DNA of 8,492 nucleotides from Draconibacterium sp. (GTDB lineage Bacteria > Bacteroidota > Bacteroidia > Bacteroidales > Prolixibacteraceae): contig JAUVDE010000129.1 in assembly GCA_030595485.1 (NCBI GenBank), positions 1 through 8,492 on the forward strand, in the 5' to 3' direction. Made by a program: the position numbers and the translations under genes. The first letter of the stretch is position 1, and every line of letters starts with the position of its first letter. Below the pieces are notes generated by a model, which was given only the letters and a program-made list of their open reading frames with translations, searched no databases and was not told the DNA's origin. Below, one piece after another: positions 1-6,326 of the stretch.

Positions 1-485
1 TCCCAAACAGGTGTTTCAAGGCCCGGATGATAAATTATTACGACCTCTTCCAATCCCGCCGGAAGTTGAGATTTATGAATAGATTCTTTAAAAAAGCTCT
101 CCCCATTTTTATTTTGCACTTGTTCTTTAATCAAAAGAGCCAGCCTCACAACAAGAGATAATTCTAGTTCCGGTGTAATTTTTTCCGGATCAGAAAAAAG
201 AAATTTTACAAATAAATTGAGCTGGCAGTTCCGTTCAAAATGCTCCTTAATTTTAAGAATAAGTTGTTCCCGAAATTCAATTTCTGCCTTCTCCTTTTCA
301 GAAACTGGCAACGCATTTGCAGGATTTAAACGCGTAAGTTCAATTCCTAGCAAATGTGCATTTTTAATTTTTACAATAAAATCGGGAGACTCGGAAGGCA
401 CAACTTTCCCTTTGGGAAAATCATCATAATATTCCCGAAAATAATCAATCAGAAGAATCTCTATTTGCTTTTTGTCGGCTTGCAT
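1..485 (-). CDS. Hypothetical protein, possible PD-(D/E)XK nuclease-like fold (C-terminus cut by window edge)
   Basis: I do not recognise this protein. The frame opens with ATG at 485-483 and runs through the left edge without a stop, giving 161 visible codons. It begins MQADKKQIEILLIDYF. A Pro34-Asp35-Phe is followed 14 residues after the Asp by Gly47-Ile-Glu49-Leu-Thr51. That spacing, with a hydrophobic strand on either side, resembles the PD...(D/E)xK core of restriction-endonuclease-like folds, with Thr in place of the usual Lys. A charged helical stretch (about residues 62-85, EKEKAEIEFREQ...) follows. There is no signal peptide or membrane segment, so it is probably cytoplasmic. It starts 33 bases after the stop of the upstream lipoprotein gene on the same strand and may be cotranscribed with it. 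A weak AGG lies just before the ATG. The reading frame is well supported. The nuclease assignment is only a motif-level inference, and the rest of the protein is not visible. Confidence 0.72.
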   Translation of the reverse strand, partial: MQADKKQIEILLIDYFREYYDDFPKGKVVPSESPDFIVKIKNAHLLGIELTRLNPANALPVSEKEKAEIEFREQLILKIKEHFERNCQLNLFVKFLFSDPEKITPELELSLVVRLALLIKEQVQNKNGESFFKESIHKSQLPAGLEEVVIIYHPGLETPVW

Positions 486-518
486 TGCCTAAGTTTTATG
501 CTATTTATTATTACTGTA

Positions 519-1901
519 TTATTTCGAGCTAATTAAAGCAATCCACTCCAATTCTCCGGGAGCTTTCAACGCAACAATTTTGCCTCCTTCAATTTGGTTT
601 TCAACTGTCATTTTTCCCTTTCTGATATCATACCATTTTAGAGTGAATTCCTTATCGAATTCGCTTAAATCCAACCCAACTTCTCCTCCATCCGTAAAAA
701 ACACAACATAAGTTTCGCCGGGTTTTGAAGTCAAATAAGCCTCATTTTCTTCCCGGTTCGATAGCCAATCATTTCCTGCCTCCAATTCCCAAAATGGTGT
801 ATTTTGCTCAATTTCACGTGCAACTTTTACACAATTTATTGAAAGTTCTGACAAACCCAATCCGGCAGGCGGCCGATGAAAACGAGCACTTGCAGCACCT
901 CCCAAAACATGCAGCCACCAACGTTCTATTCCATTTTTTGTATTTCCGTGAGGCCCTCCATCAGCCCCGTAGGTTTTAACTGTATTTAATGGCCGTGGTT
1001 GATTCGAAATATAATTCCGAACCCATTGAAAATTATCCCAAAGAACATCTCCTATTTTATGATTATTCTGCGAAACATCGCAAAAAGTATAAAGTTCAGG
1101 GTAATCAAAAGTACGTTTTTGTTCATCTGATTTTAAGTTTCCATTGTCCCACATTTGCGTAACACAAACTTGCTTGCCCTTTTCTTTCGCTTTATTCAAA
1201 ATAAAATTGGCCCAATATGCAGCCCATTCTTCTTCAGCACCACTCTCGTTATCCATGCAATAAAGCACATGGTTGAATTCCAAAGAAATGGAAAGTACTT
1301 TTTCTACAAACTTATTCTGATAATTAAGCAGTAATATATTATTTCGTTGGAGCGGTGTGGTATAAAAAAAGGGCTGTTTGTTAAAACCCGGATGAAGTGG
1401 ATAAACCTTTTCAAATCCCGCCTCCACGTATGTATAGTTTAAATTGTTTTTAGGATTTATAGGATTATGAAACCAATTGTCGCGGGAGTAATCGAAACGA
1501 TCCCATACTTCAATCTGAACAATAATATTACGTTTATAGGTTTCCATTAAAAAGAATTCAAAACGATCCCAAAATACATTACTCCATTGGCTTAAATCAT
1601 ATTTGCCATTTTCGGTTATTCTATAAGGAAATACCTCATAATCTTTTTCACTTTCACTCATGATATTCCGAACATAATTTGCACCGGCGATTTTCATTGA
1701 ATCAAGATGTGGAATCAACATTTTTTTCGGCCATTGAAAAAGATTATCATGATTACTGGCACCCAAAAGGATTGTCGGCTCACCTTTATACTGCCAGTAT
1801 CGCGAATTCTCAGTCCAGGATCTTATTCTATTCTCTTCTGAATTTCTACAACTCAGGAAAAAAGTTGTAATAACTATAATTAACAAGCTAATTTTATACA
1901 C
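519..1901 (-). CDS. Glycoside-hydrolase-like lipoprotein (TIM-barrel, GH5/GH140-like) with C-terminal Collagen_bind_2-like domain
   Basis: This 460-residue protein is probably an exported lipoprotein: residues 1-17 are a hydrophobic signal ending FFLSC, making Cys18 the likely lipidated residue. Residues about 30-370 read like a clan GH-A TIM barrel. Early strands include PTILLGASNHDNLF and AGANYVRNI, and IIVQIEVWDRFDY follows. Asn218-Glu219 in YCMDNESGAEEEW sits where the acid/base of such enzymes is expected. The nucleophile is not clear; the segment around YGADGG (311-316) is one candidate region. Residues about 388-458 match the small beta domain that follows DUF4038/apiosidase-type barrels (YLTSKPGETYVVFF, then LKWYDIRKGK and a closing LEWIAL). 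The start codon is GTG (1901-1899), chosen because the only upstream in-frame codons before a stop lack ATG and the next Met (61) would lose the signal. It begins 9 bases after the nucleoside-hydrolase gene, so they are likely translated together. The substrate is unknown. Confidence 0.8.
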   Translation of the reverse strand: MYKISLLIIVITTFFLSCRNSEENRIRSWTENSRYWQYKGEPTILLGASNHDNLFQWPKKMLIPHLDSMKIAGANYVRNIMSESEKDYEVFPYRITENGKYDLSQWSNVFWDRFEFFLMETYKRNIIVQIEVWDRFDYSRDNWFHNPINPKNNLNYTYVEAGFEKVYPLHPGFNKQPFFYTTPLQRNNILLLNYQNKFVEKVLSISLEFNHVLYCMDNESGAEEEWAAYWANFILNKAKEKGKQVCVTQMWDNGNLKSDEQKRTFDYPELYTFCDVSQNNHKIGDVLWDNFQWVRNYISNQPRPLNTVKTYGADGGPHGNTKNGIERWWLHVLGGAASARFHRPPAGLGLSELSINCVKVAREIEQNTPFWELEAGNDWLSNREENEAYLTSKPGETYVVFFTDGGEVGLDLSEFDKEFTLKWYDIRKGKMTVENQIEGGKIVALKAPGELEWIALISSK

Positions 1902-1910
1902 TATTATAAA

Positions 1911-2900
1911 TTAAGGTGTTGTGTTTTCCATTAATTCAAACAAATCATTTACAATAGCATCGCGCTTAAAGTTCTCCCAATAAATTATTTTATTTGAATT
2001 ACCGGGCTGCTCTTCCCAGGCATTACCTACAAGTTTTGGGGCAGGAATTTCCTTTTTCTCTCCCCACTTTTCGTTTTTAAGAATAGCTAAAACTACCATA
2101 TCGAAAAGCGGGCGTGATGGTGGATTTCCATACATTTGGGAATTCTCGAAAAGATTAGCCGAGTAGTTTCCAAAACTATTGAATTCACCTCCGTGTCTTC
2201 CGGTAATTGTATGTTTCGATACTGGCCCTTTGCCCGACATATTTGCTTTCACCTCATCGCGAGTAACCAACACTGCTGCTGAGCCTGAAGGTTCACCATA
2301 ACGAACAGTTACTATTTCAAAGTCAACTCCCGATTCAATTACAGGATTTACAGAAGTAATGTCGTTAACCAGGTTATATTCTCCGGAAGCTGGATAATTT
2401 GCTCCCAGCCACACAACACGCACTTTGTCAATTATTTTTGGCTCTTTCAAAAAGGCCAAAGCAATATTCGTAAGTTTTCCCACCGGAACAAGAATTAACT
2501 TTTCATCGGCAACTTTCATAGCTTCCTGAATGATAAAATCCACGGCTGGCTGCCCATCAAAATTAACTTGCTGAATAGTTGGCGCAATTTCTTCGTAGCT
2601 TTTATCAGCACCTAAAAACAAGGGCACTTCATTTTCCAAATTGAACAACTGAATTATGCGCTCTGCCTCATCATATTGCCCCAAAATCCCATGCCCATTT
2701 TGTGTATTATTAACCGTAACACCAACCACTTCGAAAACATCAGGATTTAAAAATGCATAGGCCAGTGCATGCTGGTCGTCTAACTCGTTATTGGCATCAG
2801 TATCGATTAATATTTTAAGTTTTATTTCATCCGTTTTCTTAACCGTTTGGCAGCTAGCTAACAATGCAATTAAAATAAGAAGTAAATTTCGTAGAATCAT
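1911..2900 (-). CDS. Nucleoside hydrolase family (IU_nuc_hydro) lipoprotein
   Basis: The product is 329 residues, the usual length for inosine-uridine-type nucleoside hydrolases, which cleave the N-glycosidic bond to ribose. A signal ending LLASC gives a canonical lipobox with Cys17, so it is envelope-anchored rather than cytoplasmic like classic RihA/B/C. The calcium-binding N-terminal motif is seen as Asp33-Thr-Asp35 ... Asp41-Asp42. The usual DTDPGxDD is two residues longer here (DTDANNELDD), as in some secreted Bacteroidota relatives. Other family marks are Asn64/Asn65 in VTVNN, GKLTNIA (141-147), Glu174-Tyr-Asn176, and a late metal-ligand Asp267 in LFDMVVLAIL. The His that normally precedes that Asp is Phe266, so base specificity or even the reaction may differ. 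It heads the leftward operon with the glycosidase-like lipoprotein, suggesting that both process sugar conjugates outside the cytoplasm. The ATG at 2900-2898 has an A-rich leader with weak AAGAG. Confidence 0.88.
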   Translation of the reverse strand: MILRNLLLILIALLASCQTVKKTDEIKLKILIDTDANNELDDQHALAYAFLNPDVFEVVGVTVNNTQNGHGILGQYDEAERIIQLFNLENEVPLFLGADKSYEEIAPTIQQVNFDGQPAVDFIIQEAMKVADEKLILVPVGKLTNIALAFLKEPKIIDKVRVVWLGANYPASGEYNLVNDITSVNPVIESGVDFEIVTVRYGEPSGSAAVLVTRDEVKANMSGKGPVSKHTITGRHGGEFNSFGNYSANLFENSQMYGNPPSRPLFDMVVLAILKNEKWGEKKEIPAPKLVGNAWEEQPGNSNKIIYWENFKRDAIVNDLFELMENTTP

Positions 2901-3014
2901 TTTAGCTCTTTTTGGTTTTGTAGATATGAAATCGACTAAAGATAAGAAAATAGGGTTTTATGTAAAGAAGTAATTTGAAAAGAGTATATTCGAAAATAAG
3001 GAATAAAGGAATAA
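2901..3014. promoter_or_regulatory. Divergent intergenic promoter region
   Basis: This is the 114-base AT-rich gap between the leftward lipoprotein operon and the rightward dehydrogenase gene, so both start here or just inside the neighbouring gene. For the minus strand, TATTTTCG (2998-2991) is one mismatch from the Bacteroidota -7 element TAnnTTTG, with TTTG (3024-3021) 22 bases upstream as a possible -33. A perfect TACATTTG lies at 3035-3028 but has no -33 partner. For the plus strand, TATATTCG (2985-2992) is one mismatch off and also lacks a good -33. Such matches arise by chance in AT-rich DNA. The presence of promoters is likely, but their exact positions are weak. Confidence 0.35.
3006..3010 (+). 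promoter_or_regulatory. Ribosome binding site of the dehydrogenase gene
   Basis: AAGGA lies four bases before the ATG at 3015. It is the only clear purine-rich Shine-Dalgarno-like site in the window and supports that start. Confidence 0.45.
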
Positions 3015-3671
3015 ATGAGGCAAACTGCAAATGTAATTGGAGCCACTGGCTTGGTTGGGAAACAGCTGGTACAGCAACTTTTGAATGATGATAAATTTGG
3101 AAAAGTACGGATATTTGCACGTCGTGATGCAGGAATAAAACACCCAAAACTCGAGCAACAAATAATTGACTTTAACGATGAAAAAAGCTGGTCGACTTTA
3201 TTGCACGGTGAAATATTATTTTCGGCACTTGGCACCACCTTAAAACAAGCCGGCAGCAAAGAAAAACAATACGAAATTGATTTTACGCTGAATTACAACT
3301 TTGCAAAAGCCGCAAAAGAAAATGGTATTAAAAGTTATGTTTTGGTTTCGTCAGTCGGAGCAAATTCAAAGTCACGTATTTTTTATACAAGAATAAAAGG
3401 AGAGTTAGATGAAGCAGTTGCCAAGCTAGGTTTCAAAAACCTGGCTATCCTCCGGCCATCTTCGTTAATCGGTAATCGAGATGAAAAAAGAATGGGTGAA
3501 ATAATTACTATCCCATTAGCTACTTTTTTTACAAAATTTGTATTCAAAAAATATCGTCCAATAGAAGACAAAATTGTAGCACAAGCCATGATTAACGTAG
3601 CTTTGAATGCTCCTGAAAATAAAAACATTTGGGAAGGCGATGAAGTTTTCATTCTTGCCAATGAAAAATAA
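3015..3671 (+). CDS. Atypical SDR / NAD(P)-binding oxidoreductase (HTATIP2/TIP30-like)
   Basis: This is a 218-residue single-domain Rossmann protein with no signal peptide, so cytoplasmic. The dinucleotide-binding loop is Gly9-Ala-Thr-Gly12-Leu-Val-Gly15 right after the first strand. An arginine pair after the second strand (ARRD, 35-38) suggests NADP(H) preference. LFSALGTT (69-75) follows the next strand, and VLVSSVGA (109-116) carries the Ser. Tyr124-Thr-Arg-Ile-Lys128 gives the YxxxK catalytic pair. LRPSSLIGNR (146-155) is the usual strand and loop after it. Length and motifs match the short atypical SDR group that includes human HTATIP2 and bacterial YbjT/NmrA-like proteins, whose bacterial substrates are mostly unknown. 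The start is supported by AAGGA four bases upstream. The next gene follows after 52 bases on the same strand, so cotranscription is possible. Fold and cofactor class are sure; the substrate is not. Confidence 0.88.
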   Translation: MRQTANVIGATGLVGKQLVQQLLNDDKFGKVRIFARRDAGIKHPKLEQQIIDFNDEKSWSTLLHGEILFSALGTTLKQAGSKEKQYEIDFTLNYNFAKAAKENGIKSYVLVSSVGANSKSRIFYTRIKGELDEAVAKLGFKNLAILRPSSLIGNRDEKRMGEIITIPLATFFTKFVFKKYRPIEDKIVAQAMINVALNAPENKNIWEGDEVFILANEK

Positions 3672-3723
3672 TCTCAACCAAATCTTATATTAAATGTTTC
3701 AATTCAAAATAAAAATTTAGAAT

Positions 3724-4164
3724 ATGTATTCAGGATTATTACATGCACATAACGGTTTACGCTGGTTAGTGCTTTTAGCTTTTTTAGTTTCAATTATTTT
3801 CGCATTTGCCGGCTGGTTTAAAAAAGGCGATTGGAAAAAGAACGATAAACTTTCGGGTTTAATATTGGTGATTTTAATGGACTTGCAGTTTTTAATTGGG
3901 ATTGTACTTTATGCATTTGTAAGCCCAATTACCAAAGCAGCTTTTAACGACTTTGGTGCTGCCATGAAAAACGCCGACTTACGCTTTTATGCAGTTGAGC
4001 ATATTCTTATGATGGCAATTGCATTGGTATTGGTTCACATCGGACGCGCCAGATCGAAAAAAGATATTGCGCACTGGAAAAGACATCGTTCGGCAGCCAT
4101 TTTCTACACCATCAGTTTATTGCTTATTCTGGCTTCCATCCCTTGGGAAAGAGCAATGTTTTAA
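3724..4164 (+). CDS. Small four-helix inner-membrane protein, cytochrome b-like
   Basis: This 146-residue protein has four hydrophobic helices at about residues 13-31, 45-65, 90-107 and 123-140, with short charged loops between them. Histidines sit near membrane faces: His7 and His9 in LHAHNGLRW, His93 in AVEHILMM and His105 in LVHIGRAR. The paired HxHNGLRW and VEH motifs could ligate haem, and similar Bacteroidota proteins are, from memory, often labelled cytochrome b-like. No member has a proven role that I know of. A closing SIPWERAMF motif follows the last helix. The ATG at 3724 lacks a Shine-Dalgarno site but has an A-rich leader, as is usual in this phylum. It lies 52 bases after the dehydrogenase gene with no terminator seen between them. 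An inverted repeat 26 bases past its stop probably ends the transcript. Membrane topology is well supported; haem binding is inference. Confidence 0.8.
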   Translation: MYSGLLHAHNGLRWLVLLAFLVSIIFAFAGWFKKGDWKKNDKLSGLILVILMDLQFLIGIVLYAFVSPITKAAFNDFGAAMKNADLRFYAVEHILMMAIALVLVHIGRARSKKDIAHWKRHRSAAIFYTISLLLILASIPWERAMF

Positions 4165-4190
4165 AGTATAACCTATATTTGAAAATAAAA

Positions 4191-4222
4191 ATAAGCTGCA
4201 AGAATGGAATCCTGCAGCTTAT
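4191..4222. terminator. Bidirectional hairpin terminator between convergent genes
   Basis: ATAAGCTGCA (4191-4200) and TGCAGCTTAT (4213-4222) form a perfect 10-base stem with a 12-base loop. The A-rich run at 4182-4190 becomes a U-rich tail for leftward transcription, while ATATAAATTT follows on the right for rightward transcription. The repeat lies between a rightward gene ending at 4164 and a leftward gene ending at 4264, so it can serve both. Confidence 0.75.
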
Positions 4223-4263
4223 ATAAATTTGGTTTGGCTTGTGCTTTTTCAACACAAATATTC

Positions 4264-6066
4264 TTAGTAGCTTACCTCTTTACCATGCCCAACCGAATAA
4301 ATATCTTCGATTAAATGTTGGTATTTTACGGCAACCATGTTTCGTCGCAATTTTAATGTTGGCGAAAGCTCTCCCGAGTTCGGTGTCCACTCTTCACAAA
4401 CCAAGCGAACACGACTTATTTGTTCGTGCGACCCCAAGGTTTTATTTACAATTTTAATTTCTTTCTGCAAATAGTTTATTACCTCAGGTTTCTGAATCAA
4501 TTCTTTGTTATCCTCGAAATGGATTTTATGATCGGCAGCCCAATCGTGTAACAAAGGAAAATTTGGAGAAACAAGTGCACTTGCAAATTTCTCGTTTGCA
4601 CCAACCACCATTACCTGTTCAATAAGATTCGAGGCTTTAAGCTTATTCTCAATCATTTGAGGTGCAATATATTTTCCACCTGAAAGTTTGAAAATCTCTT
4701 TCTTTCTATCAGTAATTTTCAAGTACTTATTATCTTCTATAGTACCTATATCCCCAGTATGAAACCAGCCGTTTTCATCAATTACCTCGGCAGTTAATTC
4801 CGGCGCTTTGTAGTAACCCAACATTACGCCGGGTCCTTTGCAAAGAATCTCGCCATCGTTTGCAATTCTCACTTCGTAACCTTCCAAAATTGGTCCAACA
4901 GTTCCAATTCTCATTTCACCTAAAGCCGGATTATTAACTGTAATTACCGGAGAAGTTTCTGTTAATCCGTAGCCTTCAACGTTAATCATTTTTGCCATTC
5001 CCAAAACCCTTGCAATTTTAGGTTGAAGTGCTGCTCCTCCCGAAACGATATATACAATATTTCCGCCTAATGCTGCGCGCCATTTGGAATAAATCAGTTT
5101 ATCTGCAATTCTAATTTTCAATTTTAAAAAGGGACTGTATTTTTTATAATATTCGAAATGTTGCGTCAATTTCATGGCCCAGAAATAAAGCCCTTTTTTA
5201 ATCCCAGAAAGTTCTTTTCCTTTTGCAACAAAACCGTCGTAAACTTTTTCCAGCAAACGGGGAACGGAGTTAAAAATATGTGGTTTAATCTCTTTAATGG
5301 CAGAAACAATCTGCGACAAATTACCGATATAATAAACCCCTAATCCTTTGTACTGAAAATGGTAGTTTACACTACGTTCGTACACATGACATAAAGGGAG
5401 AAAACTAATAGCACGATGATCTTTACCCAAATGATGCATTTTTGCATGAGCTACAAAATTCGAAACCAAGTTTCTCTGAGTAAGCATAACACCTTTGGGT
5501 ACTCCGGTGGTTCCGGAAGTATAAATTAAAGTAGCTAAATCATCAGGTGTAATTGAATTTTTTATTTCCTCTAATTCTTTCTCAAACTCTTCTTTTCTCG
5601 ATTTACCTTGATCTAGAATCTCTTCGTAATACCTTGCTCCTTCAATCTCTTCAAATGTGCAAATGCAATCTAAACCGCCCAACATATTTACGAGCGGATT
5701 TATACTCTCATATAGTTTTTTATCACCAACAATTAAAACCTTTACTTCGGCATGTTTTAATATATATTTATATTCATCTTCACCCAAAGTAGGATAAATA
5801 GGCACATGAACTATTCCAGCCATAGCCATTCCCATATCCGCAAAATTCCATTCAGGTCGGTTGGTTGTAATTGTAGCAACTTTATCACCCCTTTTTAGTC
5901 CCATCGCCATTAAACCCATGGCAAACTGATGCGATTTTTCGTTGTATTCTTCAGTTGAAAAAGTATACCACTTTCCATCTTTCTTTCCGCCAATGGCGTC
6001 TTCTCGTGGAAATTCGTTTAAAGCGTGTGCGAGAATGTCAAATGTGCGAGTAACTGTCTGTGTCAT
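4264..6066 (-). CDS. Long-chain fatty acid-CoA ligase (AMP-forming, FadD/ACSL-like)
   Basis: The enzyme activates fatty acids to acyl-CoA through an acyl-adenylate, in the cytoplasm or at the inner membrane. At 600 residues it is full length for bacterial long-chain synthetases. All core motifs of the adenylating superfamily are visible: the phosphate loop YTSGTTGVPKG (182-192), LPLCHVYER (223-231), the aryl/acyl-binding YGLTETSP (366-373), the ATP-ribose-binding TGD (437-439), the hinge ITDRKKEIFK (451-460) and the catalytic lysine Lys572 in SPTLKLRR. The ACSL-type spacing and the PTLK ending favour long-chain acyl-CoA ligase over acetyl-CoA synthetase or amino-acid adenylation domains. There is no signal peptide. 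The ATG at 6066-6064 has an A-rich leader and no Shine-Dalgarno. The gene stands alone, with terminators on both sides and no beta-oxidation genes in view, so fatty-acid uptake, recycling and degradation all remain possible. Chain-length preference cannot be read from sequence. Confidence 0.95.
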   Translation of the reverse strand: MTQTVTRTFDILAHALNEFPREDAIGGKKDGKWYTFSTEEYNEKSHQFAMGLMAMGLKRGDKVATITTNRPEWNFADMGMAMAGIVHVPIYPTLGEDEYKYILKHAEVKVLIVGDKKLYESINPLVNMLGGLDCICTFEEIEGARYYEEILDQGKSRKEEFEKELEEIKNSITPDDLATLIYTSGTTGVPKGVMLTQRNLVSNFVAHAKMHHLGKDHRAISFLPLCHVYERSVNYHFQYKGLGVYYIGNLSQIVSAIKEIKPHIFNSVPRLLEKVYDGFVAKGKELSGIKKGLYFWAMKLTQHFEYYKKYSPFLKLKIRIADKLIYSKWRAALGGNIVYIVSGGAALQPKIARVLGMAKMINVEGYGLTETSPVITVNNPALGEMRIGTVGPILEGYEVRIANDGEILCKGPGVMLGYYKAPELTAEVIDENGWFHTGDIGTIEDNKYLKITDRKKEIFKLSGGKYIAPQMIENKLKASNLIEQVMVVGANEKFASALVSPNFPLLHDWAADHKIHFEDNKELIQKPEVINYLQKEIKIVNKTLGSHEQISRVRLVCEEWTPNSGELSPTLKLRRNMVAVKYQHLIEDIYSVGHGKEVSY

Positions 6067-6326
6067 ACTTTTATATTAAAAAAACGACCTAATATAAGTG
6101 TTTTGTGGTTTTACCGATTTACAAGTAGCATGTGTAATTATCATGTTTTGTTATTTATATTCATTCCACATAAAAACAAAATACTGAATAACAGAACCTT
6201 ACGCAAACCAAAATCAACTTTCAGAGCAAAATATTCTAAATTTCAAAAATAGTGTTTTCAAAAAATGCTGTTTCCGTCATTTCTTTTTCGACAAAAACAG
6301 CATTTAATTATATTCAAAAGAATGAA
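6067..6326. promoter_or_regulatory. Intergenic leader with candidate promoter of the acyl-CoA synthetase gene
   Basis: This 260-base AT-rich gap separates two leftward genes. After the hairpin terminator in its right part, TATTTTTG (6251-6244, minus strand) matches the Bacteroidota -7 element exactly. No TTTG lies at the expected -33 spacing, and it would imply an untranslated leader of roughly 170 bases. No small gene or riboswitch fold is evident in the rest. Confidence 0.3.
6259..6305 (-). terminator. Rho-independent-like terminator of the ccsBA gene
   Basis: Read leftward, AAATGCTGTTT (6305-6295) pairs perfectly with AAACAGCATTT (6273-6263) across a 21-base loop. The stem runs into a six-T tract (6265-6260). 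A smaller TTTTT/AAAAA pairing inside the loop (6297-6293 with 6288-6284) could shorten it. It lies 21 bases beyond the ccsBA stop, where a terminator is expected. Confidence 0.7.

Noticed and set aside
217..536. Rightward short frames opposite the left-edge gene
   Set aside because: They lie antisense to a longer frame with a more protein-like composition and have no motif or ribosome site.
725..979. Rightward 84-codon frame inside the glycosidase-like gene
   Set aside because: It is antisense to a gene supported by a signal peptide and domain motifs.
2902..3259. Leftward open frames overlapping the divergent gap and the dehydrogenase start
   Set aside because: They are antisense to a gene with clear Rossmann motifs, have odd composition rich in Cys, Ser and Phe, and show no recognisable domain.
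4239..4257. Small TTGTG/CACAA hairpin near the end of the synthetase gene
   Set aside because: The five-base stem with a nine-base loop is too weak, and the adjacent 10-base stem at 4191-4222 explains termination.
6025..6252. Rightward 75-codon frame across the gap before the synthetase gene
   Set aside because: It starts antisense inside the synthetase and continues into AT-rich non-coding DNA; the composition is not protein-like.
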